A stretch of DNA of 64,000 bases from JBEISR01 sp044371425 (GTDB taxonomy: Bacteria > Planctomycetota > Planctomycetia > Pirellulales > Pirellulaceae), in the NCBI GenBank assembly GCA_044371425.1, contig JBILTR010000015.1, positions 1-64,000 of the forward strand. The letters are read 5' to 3'. Positions 7,969 through 17,356 of this stretch are shown here, piece by piece. Position numbers and translations under genes: made by a program. Within the stretch, counting starts at the first letter, position 1. Every line of letters begins with the position of its first letter. The notes under the pieces are model-generated. The model was given only the letters and a program-made list of their open reading frames with translations, was not told the DNA's origin and searched no databases.

Positions 7969-9126
7969 TCACTCGGAAGTGCCGACCCAGAATAGGTCGC
8001 CGTCACCTGGAGCAACCAAAAACGTTTTCGCCGTCTTCCTGGATGACGCAGCCGTGTGAGGAACAGAAAAGGAAATCGTTACAGTTTGGTTTCCCATCGG
8101 GTTGTGGACCACCACCCCCCGCTCATACTCTCGCTGGATACTCCCGTCACTTCGCCGACCGCCCTTCGCCTTGGGCCTGCCGAGACTACGATCCCAAAAT
8201 GCATACCAATCATGTAGGTGATCGGGAGTCGGAAGAGGATTCGGATCTGAAAATAGGCAATAGCCGTCGGAAAGCGTCAGAGCCAATGTCGTTGTAGCTC
8301 GCATCCTATGCAGGTCGCTGCGCGATTCGTGATACCAAGTCTCCAAGCAGTTGATGCGCGGCTTCTTGAGATGTCGCTCTGCCCATTCCAGGGTTTCCGC
8401 AATCTGCCTCCAGTCTTCCACCGTTTTCGATTGGTAACACTCCATGAAGTATCCATTGATGAATGCTGCGGTCTGGGGAGTCTTGCGGTCGTTGGCGTTG
8501 ACCAGAATCAATGCCTCATTCCCGATCTCCCTCCGGATCGCTTTCACCAATGCCAATCGATCCTCGTCATCCTGCCACCAGTCCAGCATCAGCCCATCGA
8601 AAACACCCGATTCCATGACGGCCTTCGCTTGCAGCGCGACTTGCATCCGGAAAGCAGGGTTCGAAAAGTCCAACAGAAAGTAACCACCCTCCTCCCAACC
8701 CACCACGGGTTTCCCATTCTCTCGCTTCCACCAGTTATGGTCTTCCGGCAAGTAGGACTGGTGGGCGTCCCGATACCGAAGCTCCGCCAAAAGAACCAGA
8801 TTCGGGTTCTTTGTCAGCAGCATCTTCCTGGTATTCAATGCCGATTCCTGACTGGACTTGGTGAAGGTGGTAGAGATCCCAGGAAACTCCCCCGACCACT
8901 TCAGCCCAAAGAAGCTGGGAGCATGAAAGACCAAATCATGCCTTGCCAGCGACGTCCATCGATCTTCGCTACCAAGATTGTCAGCGGCGTTCCATGCCTG
9001 AAAAATCGAGGGAAACTCCCTGGAGCCAACTCGCTGTGCAGCGGACCGGACACCAAGCGGCTCCTCGCCAAGTAAAGTCGCACTGGCCCAAAAAAAGAAC
9101 GCAATCGGGATGGTTCGGTAGATCAT
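7969..9126 (-). CDS. Putative secreted glycoside hydrolase (GHL15-like TIM barrel)
   Basis: 385 aa. Residues 1-20 form a signal peptide (MIYRTIPIAFFFWASATLLGEE). The middle reads as a glycosidase-like TIM barrel: VLLAELRYRDAH, then a strand ending FDGLMLDWWQDDE, where DWW-DD probably supplies the acidic catalytic pair, then ALILVNANDR and NGYFMECYQ. These features recall the hypothetical GHL15 family. The likely role is cleavage of a polysaccharide outside the cytoplasm. The family call is from pattern, not a search, so the substrate is unknown. No carbohydrate-binding domain or sulfatase neighbour is seen. Confidence 0.65.
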   Translation of the reverse strand: MIYRTIPIAFFFWASATLLGEEPLGVRSAAQRVGSREFPSIFQAWNAADNLGSEDRWTSLARHDLVFHAPSFFGLKWSGEFPGISTTFTKSSQESALNTRKMLLTKNPNLVLLAELRYRDAHQSYLPEDHNWWKRENGKPVVGWEEGGYFLLDFSNPAFRMQVALQAKAVMESGVFDGLMLDWWQDDEDRLALVKAIRREIGNEALILVNANDRKTPQTAAFINGYFMECYQSKTVEDWRQIAETLEWAERHLKKPRINCLETWYHESRSDLHRMRATTTLALTLSDGYCLFSDPNPLPTPDHLHDWYAFWDRSLGRPKAKGGRRSDGSIQREYERGVVVHNPMGNQTVTISFSVPHTAASSRKTAKTFLVAPGDGDLFWVGTSE

Positions 9127-9755
9127 CGGTAAGGCTCGGATCTAAAAAAGTTCCTCAATCCACAAACGGATTATAGGCTCTACCCATCCTCCATCCCAAG
9201 AAGGAAGCTCAACGATTTCCGCCGCTCGCTCTCCGCAAGAATGGTTAGAAACCTCACGATAATCGCCGCCCGGCAGGTACCACATCGGCAGATCGACGAA
9301 GCTTGGCAGGTCGAGCCCAGGGAGCCAATTGGTTGCGCATTGCGTCGTTCTCAGAGCGAGCAGGTGGGGAAGGTGCAAGAAACTATATCGGCCATCGTGG
9401 TGCGACCGAACCAAATCCTTACTCCGTGCCCCCCCTTCCGCCAGTCGTCATCGCTCACACGGATCCGAAGGTAGCTTGACTTTCACTCTTCCTGGATGAA
9501 ATACTCGCTCCAAGCACTCTCCTTGTTTCCTGCTGCGATAGTCTTACTGACCTGGGGGTTGGTTCAACGCATCAGCGGGACTCCGTGCAAGCAGCTTTGC
9601 AAAGCCGGCGACAGGAGAGGACATTGCTTGCATGCGGCTTGGTAGGCAACACCGCTTTGCTTCGGTGTAGCAAGGATGCCATGGTATGGAGGCTCTCCCT
9701 TCGCCTGCAAAGAGCAAGTCCATTCCCTTTCTGCTTACGTACAAGGATCATCTGC
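9127..9755. other. Intergenic region, no recognised gene
   Basis: 629 bp between divergent genes. A 90-codon minus-strand frame (9142-9414) ends 15 bp before the glycosidase gene, but it has no motif and an unconvincing composition. The 3' end holds a Shine-Dalgarno for the next gene (AAGGA at 9743-9747). Confidence 0.45.
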
Positions 9756-10235
9756 ATGGCACGATCGCTCAATCCGTCATTCCTGAGGGAAGCCATTCGA
9801 CTTTCGATGGAGAAGATGCAAGCCGACGCGGGTGGGCCCTTTGGAGCTGTGATCGTACGAGATGGCCAGATCATCGGACGAGGATGGAATCAGGTGACAT
9901 CCACGATGGACCCCACGGCACATGCGGAAGTTGTCGCGATTCGTGCGGCATGCATCCATCAACAGTCCTTTTCGCTGGCCGGATGCGAAATCTACAGCAG
10001 TTGCGAACCCTGTCCCTTGTGCATGGCGGCGATTTTCTGGTCGCGACTAGATGCCATCTACTACGCCGCGACCTGCGATGACGCTGCCGCTGCAGGCTTT
10101 GACGACCGGAATTTTTATGAGGAAATTCGCAAGCCTGCAAAGGAGCGGTCGATTCCCATGCAGCAAGGGCTCCGTGATGAAGCGCTACTCCCTCTTCATG
10201 CATGGATGAATAAAATCGATCGGATCCGATATTAG
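9756..10235 (+). CDS. guaD: Guanine deaminase-type nucleoside/base deaminase
   Basis: 159 aa from ATG 9756, supported by AAGGA 8 nt upstream; the open frame extends to 9585 without homology. It belongs to the CDA/TadA fold: HAE (56-58) and PCPLC (C86, C89) bind zinc, and the Glu of HAE is the proton shuttle. Segments GGPFGAVIVRDG and NQVTSTMDPTAHAEV match Bacillus-type guanine deaminase (guanine to xanthine) better than TadA. The C-terminus ends LHAWMNKIDRIRY, resembling the swapped C-terminal segment of GuaD. No purine catabolism genes are adjacent. A TadA-like role is the alternative. Confidence 0.8.
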   Translation: MARSLNPSFLREAIRLSMEKMQADAGGPFGAVIVRDGQIIGRGWNQVTSTMDPTAHAEVVAIRAACIHQQSFSLAGCEIYSSCEPCPLCMAAIFWSRLDAIYYAATCDDAAAAGFDDRNFYEEIRKPAKERSIPMQQGLRDEALLPLHAWMNKIDRIRY

Positions 10236-10310
10236 GAGGCTGGTGGCTTTAGCGCGAAAGGGTTGACGAACAGGCGGGATCCAGAGAGGACCGCCCTCCA
10301 TCTTGCACAG

Positions 10311-10425
10311 CACTCCACCGCGTGGCCGCAGTGGCTACGGGATTTGTAGCCACCATCGCCAGATGGTGGATGAGCGGGTTAGATGACTTGCGCAGCCCCA
10401 CACCGCCCGGTGACGACGGCTACCA
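10311..10425 (+). repeat. Dispersed paired-hairpin element, copy C
   Basis: The order differs from other copies. A right hairpin (CCACCGCG TGGC CGCAGTGG, 10315-10334, with CTAC) comes first. Next is GTAGCCACC with hairpin 1 (CCACCATC GCCA GATGGTGG, 10350-10369), the conserved GGTTAGATGACTTGCGCAG spacer, and a decayed right hairpin ending GGCTACC (10398-10422). It lies 76 bp after the guaD stop and has guaD's orientation. Confidence 0.8.
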
Positions 10426-10551
10426 GGACCGATATCGCGAAAAGCTATGCCGATCGGGTACAAAAAGGGAGACGTGAGCGCGCCATCCTTTCACGCCTTT
10501 CTCCATTCCGATCCTTTGATCTCGCCAAAACTCCTGATGCAAGGAACCCCG

Positions 10552-12111
10552 ATGTCCCAGATTTCGATTTTTAATGATGTCATCGGCCCGGTGATGCGAG
10601 GTCCCTCCAGCAGCCACTGCGCGGCAGCGCTTCGGATCGGAAGAATCTGCCGAGATCTGATGGGAGGAAAGATGGAACGCGTCCTCATCGAAATGGATCG
10701 AGCTGGGTCGCTCCCTACCACCCACACCAGCCAGGGTTCCGATATGGGGCTGTTTGGCGGTTTGCTAGGATGGGATGCCGATGATCCTCGACTTCCCAAT
10801 TCCCTGCAGGCTTTGCAGCAAGCTGGCATCGACCACCAGTTCGCGACGATCGATGTTGGGGATCCCCACCCCAATACTTATCGCATCACCTTGTGGAATG
10901 AAAATGACCAGCATTCTCTGATCGCCATCTCTACCGGAGGCGGCATGATCCAGGTTCTTTCCGTCGACCAGTTCCCGATAGAAACCGATGGCGGCAGCCA
11001 CGAAGTCTGGTGGATGACCGATCGACCTGCGGAAGGCAGCGCACCTGAAAATGCCACACTTCAGAGCTACCAAAGCGGCGATGCCACCTTGATGCAAATC
11101 CGGTCTGCCGATCCCCTTCCCGAGGAAGTGCTAAATCGCTGGATCGTCACGGCCCCAAAACCTCTTTGGATGGCTCGCATCGGTCGCGTCCTACCCGTTC
11201 CCTCGAATCCCACAGCCCAACTTCCCTTCTCCACCAGCCAGCAGATCGTCGAAGCGATCCAGCGTCCCGAGACGACACTAGCGGAGCTGGCGATTGAATA
11301 CGAGCAACAGCGAAGTGGCTATGACTCCCAGCGCATCGTTGAGATGATGTTGGACTTGACCAGAATCTGGCAGCGATCGCTCGCATCGGGGCTGGCCGGT
11401 ACGACCTACGAGGATCGCATCTTGGGATACCAAAGTGGTGGGTATGTCGAAGCGATGAAGGAAGGAAGACTGATCCCGAGCGGTTTGCTGGATCATGTGG
11501 TTGCCAATGTCACCGCACTCATGGAAGTCAAAAGCTCGATGGGAGTCATTATCGCCGCCCCCACTGCCGGTGCTTGTGCGGCACTGCCTGGCGTGGTGCT
11601 GGCGGCCGGCGAGCTGATGCAAAAGAGCGATGAGGAGTTGGCGAAGGCGTTTTTAGCTGCGGGACTGATCGGAGTGGTGATCGCATCGCAATGGACGTTT
11701 GCGGCAGAGGTGGGGGGATGCCAGGCGGAGGGAGGTGCAGCCGCTTCCATGGCTGCTGGTGCACTGGTTCAATTGAACGGCGGCACTGCGAACCAGGCTC
11801 TTACCGCGGCTTCCCTAGCGCTCCAAAGCATGCTGGGGCTGATCTGCGATCCCATCGCCAATCGCGTCGAAGCTCCATGCCTCGGGAAGAACATCATGGC
11901 GGCGGCCAATTCGCTCTGCTGTGCCAACATGGCGATGGCCGGGTACGATCCTCTGATTCCGCTCGATGAAGTCGTCGACGCCGCCCGTCGCGTCTCTGAG
12001 AAAATGCCTCGCGAACATCGCTGCACTTCCCTGGGCGGCCTCGCCACAAGCCTGACGTCGATTCGAATTGAAGAGCGACTGAAGCGAAAAAACGAAGCAG
12101 CTAAGCGGTAG
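10552..12111 (+). CDS. sdaA: L-serine ammonia-lyase (iron-sulfur, fused beta-alpha form)
   Basis: 519 aa from ATG 10552, with AAGGAA 5 nt upstream; a longer frame starts at 10447. The N-terminal beta domain opens ISIFNDVIGPVMRGPSSSH, typical of the family. The C-terminal alpha domain has the catalytic and cluster signatures SSMGVIIAAPTAGACAALPG, EVGGCQAEGGAAASMAAG and CDPIANRVEAPCLGKN, whose cysteines ligate the 4Fe-4S cluster. It deaminates serine to pyruvate and ammonia. Its last codons, CGG TAG, coincide with the conserved GCGGTAGCCACC left edge of repeat copy D, so the stop codon is shared with the repeat. Confidence 0.95.
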   Translation: MSQISIFNDVIGPVMRGPSSSHCAAALRIGRICRDLMGGKMERVLIEMDRAGSLPTTHTSQGSDMGLFGGLLGWDADDPRLPNSLQALQQAGIDHQFATIDVGDPHPNTYRITLWNENDQHSLIAISTGGGMIQVLSVDQFPIETDGGSHEVWWMTDRPAEGSAPENATLQSYQSGDATLMQIRSADPLPEEVLNRWIVTAPKPLWMARIGRVLPVPSNPTAQLPFSTSQQIVEAIQRPETTLAELAIEYEQQRSGYDSQRIVEMMLDLTRIWQRSLASGLAGTTYEDRILGYQSGGYVEAMKEGRLIPSGLLDHVVANVTALMEVKSSMGVIIAAPTAGACAALPGVVLAAGELMQKSDEELAKAFLAAGLIGVVIASQWTFAAEVGGCQAEGGAAASMAAGALVQLNGGTANQALTAASLALQSMLGLICDPIANRVEAPCLGKNIMAAANSLCCANMAMAGYDPLIPLDEVVDAARRVSEKMPREHRCTSLGGLATSLTSIRIEERLKRKNEAAKR

Positions 12112-12187
12112 CCACCATCGCCAGATGGTGGATTGTGTCGAATGGACGATTTGCGAAGCACTCCACCGCGTGGCCGTGGTGGCTACG
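12105..12187 (+). repeat. Dispersed paired-hairpin element, copy D
   Basis: GCGGTAGCCACC begins at 12106. Hairpin 1 is 12113-12131 (CCACCATC GCCA GATGGTGG), and hairpin 2 is 12163-12182 (CCACCGCG TGGC CGTGGTGG) followed by CTAC. The spacer contains the conserved GGACGATTTGCGAAGCACT. It overlaps the sdaA stop codon. Confidence 0.9.
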
Positions 12188-12338
12188 GGCTGGATGGGGA
12201 CGGGCGGCTACAGGCGGGATTAGCACAGAAGAGCCGGAGTTCATTCAGCATTCTTTCCTCTCAAGCTTGATGCTACGCTAAAATAGGTTCGTCTTTGACT
12301 CACACCGACATTGGGAACGATTCCCGGAGTTTACTTCG

Positions 12339-12743
12339 ATGGATATGCCTGCTCTGGCGAGACTATTTGGCGTTCTACTGACTCTCCTGGCCCCCGCGGC
12401 CATCGCGTTGGCAGGGGGAGTCACCAGCCCTACGCTGTTCATCCCTGCAATTCCTGGAGTCCTTCTTTTTTTCCTGGGACAATGGGCGAAATCTCAACCT
12501 GCCAAGCGTCCTCTGGCGATGCATCTTGCGGCCGGCGTCGCTCTGCTGTTCGTGCTTGCTGGGCTTGGAAGAGCCATTCCAACTTGGTTGAAGATTCTGG
12601 GTGGGGAACAGCCGAATAGCTGGTTGGCTCCCGTCATGGTCTTGTTGATGACTGGCCTGTCGGCGGTTTTCCTTGGACTTTGCGTTCAGTCGTTTGCGAA
12701 AGCTGCCAAGGCGAGAAGACTGGCTCAGAACGAGAATCGCTGA
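12339..12743 (+). CDS. Four-helix integral membrane protein, unknown function
   Basis: 134 aa with four hydrophobic segments: residues 9-28 (LFGVLLTLLAPAAIALAGGV), 33-47 (FIPAIPGVLLFFLGQ), 60-76 (LAAGVALLFVLAGLGR) and 95-115 (APVMVLLMTGLSAVFLGLCV). The C-terminus is basic (FAKAAKARRLAQNENR) and probably cytoplasmic. GGAG lies 9 nt before ATG 12339. No motif assigns a function. It follows the serine dehydratase and repeat D by 150 bp and is probably a separate unit. Confidence 0.75.
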   Translation: MDMPALARLFGVLLTLLAPAAIALAGGVTSPTLFIPAIPGVLLFFLGQWAKSQPAKRPLAMHLAAGVALLFVLAGLGRAIPTWLKILGGEQPNSWLAPVMVLLMTGLSAVFLGLCVQSFAKAAKARRLAQNENR

Positions 12744-12814
12744 GTCGCTGGCTGACAGCTACCTCATCAAGTAGTCTGCCGCTGAAGAGGTCTTTGGAGG
12801 CAATAGCAAGCTGT

Positions 12815-13549
12815 CTATTTATAGCCACTCGGGGCGATTGCCTCCCACAACCGATCAGCGATTCGCTCCATGCCCAGATCCCCGGGGTGCCCACCCACTC
12901 CCGCGTGCTTCCAAGGTCGCTCGGCGCGGCCGAAATTGAGCGGGTCCTGATCAAGCCCCTCCAAGGAGACAAAGCGTGCTTCCACCTTCTGGGAGGCGCT
13001 TTTCATTGCTGCCTCCTTCGCATCATCCCGCCAAAAAGTTCCTCGCACCAAGATCGTCCTTGGTTTCGCTCCCGTTTGCGACCGAAGTCGCTTCATCAGA
13101 CTGAGAAACGCTGCTTCAAATGCCTGCAACTTCTGGGCGTTATCCAAGGACGGTACGTTTTCCCCCAGCGCTACGATGATCAGGTCCGGCTGAAACTCTA
13201 GGGTTTCCGCGAGCCCTTTTTCTAGATCGTATGTTTCGTAGGCTCGTTCAAAGTCGGCCAGATTGCGCACAGACAACTGTGGCTTTCTTTGGGTCGCTTC
13301 TTCCAATCGCTTGGCCAGACGGTGTACATAGTCACGCTCCGCCTCCGTCGCCGCCATGCCCCAGTTCCCGTGCCAGTCGATATCGGCTTTCGGACCATGC
13401 AGGGTGATGCTGTTTCCGATGAATGCCACCCGTTCCACTTTGCCGAGGTCGATTGCCTGCGCATTGAGATGACTGACAACGCCTTTGAACCACGGAAGCG
13501 ATAGAAAGAAAGAGAGCCAAATTAGCTTCGTGATCCATGTGCGGTTCAT
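12815..13549 (-). CDS. Exported SGNH/GDSL-family hydrolase
   Basis: 244 aa. The signal peptide or anchor spans residues 5-25 (WITKLIWLSFFLSLPWFKGVV). Block I is the variant FIGNSITLHG (GNSI replaces GDSL, Ser nucleophile), with FQPDLIIVALGEN as block III and HPGDLGMERIA as block V containing the catalytic Asp-His arrangement. The family deacylates sugars and lipids. It is last of three minus-strand genes separated by 45-51 bp, downstream of the Tat-exported protein and the RraA-like protein, so they are probably co-transcribed. The substrate is unknown. Confidence 0.8.
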   Translation of the reverse strand: MNRTWITKLIWLSFFLSLPWFKGVVSHLNAQAIDLGKVERVAFIGNSITLHGPKADIDWHGNWGMAATEAERDYVHRLAKRLEEATQRKPQLSVRNLADFERAYETYDLEKGLAETLEFQPDLIIVALGENVPSLDNAQKLQAFEAAFLSLMKRLRSQTGAKPRTILVRGTFWRDDAKEAAMKSASQKVEARFVSLEGLDQDPLNFGRAERPWKHAGVGGHPGDLGMERIADRLWEAIAPSGYK

Positions 13550-13600
13550 ACCAAACTCCAGATCACTTTCTTGTATTTACTGCCAACTGCCATGGTCCGC

Positions 13601-14854
13601 TCAGGTACTTGGATCCTGAAGGAGATCGATATGCGGGGCATAACCATAATCTACCGGTTGATAATGGAGGTTCAGCATCGGAGTTTCAATCCGCTGGTAA
13701 CCACCTTTGCGTGACACCAAGCAGCGATCCAGCACACCTGCCGCAATCATCGTGCGTTCCACAGGATAGGATGGTTTTCCTTGCCAGAACATCCGCTCCA
13801 TACCCTTCAGCAAGTACGCGAAATGCGGATATCGCGGTTCGGTCCGCTCCTCGGCCTTCGTCACCCAAGGATCCCCGTTGCGCGGACGGATGGCAACCGA
13901 AATACCACTTCCAGCACCTCCCAGCATCACCACCGGAACTCGCAGGCCGTCGGCATACTCGATCAGAAACAGGCAGCCATCTTCCGGTGGCTTTTCGAGG
14001 AGAGAATCGTAGGAGCTACCAGAGGCCCCCCAACCAAGATCCAGGAGGACACGGTCGATCTTCTGATCGCGGACCCAGGTATCCAGATCTTTGCAATGCG
14101 TCGCTTCCACCGCCTGTACCCCCACACCACCTCCTGGCCGCCGTTCGATGATCGCTTGAAGGAAGTCGAGCGTATGGAAACCGTAGATATCGAGCCCTGA
14201 GTAACCAACCGCCAGGGCACCCTGGATCGACTCCTTCCATCCCAAAGTTCGGTCGGGATTGCGGTAGCTGACAGGGAGCGAAGAACCGGCCATCCACGGA
14301 AGCTCCATCTCCTTGGCGCGTTGGTACATCCACCACGCATCTTCCCACTGGGGTCCCGGATGCTTGTCGTTGAAGACCGGCACCTTCGCATCAACGCGTC
14401 GCATCGCATCGGTGATCTCTTCAAAAAAACGCTTTCGCGGATAGAGATGCTGCTCCAGGTCGTTCCAAGGATAATCGCCATGCTCTCCAATGCTGATGAC
14501 TCCATCCACCTGCAACGAATTGGACCCGAATGTCAGTGCTTCATCGATGGTTTTACACAGTCGGATACCGAACTCAACGCAGAGTTTCTTTGCCATGTCA
14601 TCTTCAGGAAACTGATCGATGTACATGGAAACTGGGGATAGCCTGGGCCCAACACCGCGATCTTCCTTCCAGCCATGGAGCATTTTTCCGCAAATGACAT
14701 CGGCATGCGAATTAGGACGATAAATCGTGGCGATCACTGCGATGCGTTTGTCGGATGCGCTGGATGCGCCCGTCAACCATCCGGGACAACTAGCTCGAAC
14801 TGCCCCGCCTGCTACCGCCAGCGTTTTCAGACAATGACGACGATTGAACTGCAT
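13601..14854 (-). CDS. Tat-exported protein of unknown function
   Basis: 417 aa from ATG 14854 (GGAG upstream); a longer frame starts at 14878. The N-terminus NRRHCLKTLAVAGGAVRAS is a twin-arginine signal. The mature part has Rossmann-like character: KRIAVIATIYRPNSHADVICGKML near the start, then VDGVISIGEHGDYPWND, HPGPQWEDAWWMY and GGGVGVQAVEATH. Planctomycetes have families of exported proteins of this sort near sugar and hydroxy-acid catabolic genes. The RraA-like gene lies 45 bp upstream and the SGNH hydrolase 51 bp downstream. I do not recognise an enzyme class. Confidence 0.75.
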   Translation of the reverse strand: MQFNRRHCLKTLAVAGGAVRASCPGWLTGASSASDKRIAVIATIYRPNSHADVICGKMLHGWKEDRGVGPRLSPVSMYIDQFPEDDMAKKLCVEFGIRLCKTIDEALTFGSNSLQVDGVISIGEHGDYPWNDLEQHLYPRKRFFEEITDAMRRVDAKVPVFNDKHPGPQWEDAWWMYQRAKEMELPWMAGSSLPVSYRNPDRTLGWKESIQGALAVGYSGLDIYGFHTLDFLQAIIERRPGGGVGVQAVEATHCKDLDTWVRDQKIDRVLLDLGWGASGSSYDSLLEKPPEDGCLFLIEYADGLRVPVVMLGGAGSGISVAIRPRNGDPWVTKAEERTEPRYPHFAYLLKGMERMFWQGKPSYPVERTMIAAGVLDRCLVSRKGGYQRIETPMLNLHYQPVDYGYAPHIDLLQDPST

Positions 14855-14899
14855 CGCTGGTCTCCATGGACTTCTCAACGTCTTAGAAAGGGAAAAACT

Positions 14900-15592
14900 T
14901 TAGAGCACTCCAAAGGTGGCATACGCCTCGGTGGCGCTCATTCCCTTTCGGATGGCATCCCGGACTCGATTTTCCCCTTGAACCTTCGCAAGCGCAAGTC
15001 GCAGGACTTCGGCTTCCACTTTTTGAGGCACAACGACGACACCATCAGCATCCGCCACCACAAGATCTCCCGGCGCAAAGACGACTCCATCGATCTCCAC
15101 CGGGACATCCAGGTCGATGACCCGTTGACGATTGAGACTATCGTAAATGCATCTAGCTCTCGCGTAGACAGGAAACTCCATCGCCGCAATCTTCGTCACG
15201 TCCCGGATCGCTCCATCGATAATGGCACCGACTGCCCCGCGAGCCACGGCGGCAGTTGTCAGAAGCTCTCCCCAAATTCCTGACCGCATCGATCCGCCTG
15301 CCGCTGCGATGAGAACATCATCCGGTTGGCATCGATCGACCGCCAATAGCTCCAGCTTGTAGGGCTCGGGATCCTCATGCGCCATATCGGCCCACAATGT
15401 GGTGCGACATCGCCCCATCAGCGGAAGGCCGTCCTCTCCGTCATCTCCCGTATGAAGCGGCAATGCGATTCGCGGGGACTGATTCCTCAGTCCTACTTGG
15501 TCCAAGGCATCGCAGACTACGGCACTGTAAAGTTGTTGACGCAAAGCTTCCAGCGATTCGTTCACGTTCCGTCCACTCCCGTTACTCTCCAC
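14900..15592 (-). CDS. RraA-like / HMG aldolase-fold protein
   Basis: 230 aa from a GTG at 15592; a second GTG at 15565 (before NESLEALRQQLYSA) is as likely. The RraA fold is recognised by YSAVVCDALDQVG at the N-terminus, the phosphate/substrate loop SGIWGELLTTAA, VGAIIDGAIRDVTKI (the Arg-Asp pair binds substrate and metal) and DLVVADADGVVVVP. Relatives include RNase E regulator RraA, HMG/CHA aldolase and oxaloacetate decarboxylase. With no RNase E partner visible and hydrolase neighbours, a lyase or aldolase role is more likely. First gene of a probable three-gene unit, divergent from the M81 gene. Confidence 0.83.
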   Translation of the reverse strand: MESNGSGRNVNESLEALRQQLYSAVVCDALDQVGLRNQSPRIALPLHTGDDGEDGLPLMGRCRTTLWADMAHEDPEPYKLELLAVDRCQPDDVLIAAAGGSMRSGIWGELLTTAAVARGAVGAIIDGAIRDVTKIAAMEFPVYARARCIYDSLNRQRVIDLDVPVEIDGVVFAPGDLVVADADGVVVVPQKVEAEVLRLALAKVQGENRVRDAIRKGMSATEAYATFGVL

Positions 15593-15828
15593 CTATGTCG
15601 GTGGATCGATGAAAGTAAGTTCCATCGATCCACCGGTCCATCCCGACAATCGATTCTACCGATACCAAGCGATAGAATGTGAGACGCCAATCGCTTGCTG
15701 TCGCCGCGTCGACGGTGAGCCAAAAGAACGACTCAGGGAACCAATCGCTCCCCACTACCGATTTCCACTCGATTGTCGAATTCGATTCCCAGCCACCCTT
15801 CCCAAAATTTGAACTTGCCGAGCACAAC

Positions 15829-17334
15829 ATGAAGCGGATCGGTATCGCGGCCCTGCTGCACGAATCGAATACGTTCCTCTCGACGCCGACCACTGAGTCG
15901 CATTTTCGTGCCGATCTCTGGCTGGAAGGATCGGAGATGATCGGTAAGCTGGCTTCCACACAGCATGAATTGGGTGGTTTTTTTCAGCACTTGATCCCCG
16001 AGCAACAGGCTGGCCGAGTGACTCTTGTACCTCTGGTGGCTTTCAGAGCGACTCCAGCCGGGACGATCGATGCGTCGACTTGGCAGCTTCTGGAGTCAAC
16101 ACTGCTCGAAGCGCTTCGCAAGTCCCCAAAGCTTGATGGCCTCCTCTTGGCCGCTCACGGCGCTGCCGTCAGTCAAAGATATCCCGACGCCGACGGAAGG
16201 TGGTTGGGCTTGATGCGGCAACACGTAGGAGGCGGCATACCCATCGTTGCGACGATCGACCCGCACGCAAATCTTTCCGCAACAATGGTCGATGCAGTCG
16301 ATGCGCTGATTGCCTATCGAACCAATCCGCATTTGGATCAAAAGGATCGCGGAATCGAAGCCGCACAGCTGCTATTGCGTACGTTGGATCAACAAATCCA
16401 ACCGACGATGGCCGCCGCATTCCCGGCTATGGCGATTCCGATCGATCGCCAGGGGACGGATGAATCGCATTGGAGGCCGGTTCAGGAGTTGGCATCCTCA
16501 CAGCGATTGACCGACCGAGTCCTTTCCAACAGTGTCATTCTTGGTTTTCCGTATGCCGATGTTCCAGAAATGGGATCCGCCGCATTGGCGGTTACCGATG
16601 GTGATCTACCGCTCGCCCAAAAGCTTGCCAATGAACTGGCCGATTCACTTTGGCAGCATCGAGGTGGCTTTCGCAGCCAATTGGTTTCGATCGATCATGC
16701 GGTGGAGGAAGTGAATCTGCATCCCCAGCATCGATACTGCTTGCTGGATATGGGAGATAACGTCGGTGGTGGATCGGCGGGAGACGGAACCTATTTGATT
16801 GGTCAGCTCATCAACCAAGCGAAGCACCCTACGTTTGCGTGCCTGTACGATCCGGAGGCAGTTGGACGATGCAGGGAAGAAGGGGTCGATGCCGTTGTTA
16901 CACTCCCGCTGGGTGGTAAGACCGATTCGCAACATGGCCCGATCCTGCATTTAGAAGTGACCATCCAGTCACTCCACGAGGGACGATTCGAGGAAACCCA
17001 GGTGCGACATGGTGGCATCCGTCATTTTGACCAGGGGCTTTCCGTCGTCGTTCGCTGCAACCGTTCGCAAGTCACGCTCCTGCTCACTTCCAAACGCATG
17101 GTACCTTTTAGCCTTCAGCAGCTAAGGAGCTGCGGGTTGGACCCCACTTCTTTTCAGACCTTGGTCGCGAAAGGTGTCCATGCGCCGCTGGCGGCCTACC
17201 GAGAAGTCTGCGATCGGTCGATCCGAGTCAACACAGGAGGGAGCACGTGCGCGGATCTCGGCCAATTGGATCTGCGGCATCGCCGTTCTCCGCTTTTTCC
17301 ATTGGAAATGCCCAGAAGCTGGAGAAACATCTAG
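15829..17334 (+). CDS. M81-family metallopeptidase (MlrC-like)
   Basis: 501 aa from ATG 15829; the frame is open to 15679, but MKRIGIAALLHESNTFLST is the typical start. Zinc ligands of MlrC-type enzymes are present: TIDPHANLS (Asp, His) and YRTNPHLDQ (His). A second domain with DMGDNVGGGSAGDGTYLI matches the MlrC C-terminal domain. MlrC linearises microcystin degradation products in sphingomonads; most homologues have other, unknown amide substrates and often sit near RraA-like genes, as here. Divergent from the RraA-like gene, with 236 bp between. Confidence 0.88.
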   Translation: MKRIGIAALLHESNTFLSTPTTESHFRADLWLEGSEMIGKLASTQHELGGFFQHLIPEQQAGRVTLVPLVAFRATPAGTIDASTWQLLESTLLEALRKSPKLDGLLLAAHGAAVSQRYPDADGRWLGLMRQHVGGGIPIVATIDPHANLSATMVDAVDALIAYRTNPHLDQKDRGIEAAQLLLRTLDQQIQPTMAAAFPAMAIPIDRQGTDESHWRPVQELASSQRLTDRVLSNSVILGFPYADVPEMGSAALAVTDGDLPLAQKLANELADSLWQHRGGFRSQLVSIDHAVEEVNLHPQHRYCLLDMGDNVGGGSAGDGTYLIGQLINQAKHPTFACLYDPEAVGRCREEGVDAVVTLPLGGKTDSQHGPILHLEVTIQSLHEGRFEETQVRHGGIRHFDQGLSVVVRCNRSQVTLLLTSKRMVPFSLQQLRSCGLDPTSFQTLVAKGVHAPLAAYREVCDRSIRVNTGGSTCADLGQLDLRHRRSPLFPLEMPRSWRNI

Positions 17335-17356
17335 AGTCTGATCCAATCTGCTTTTC

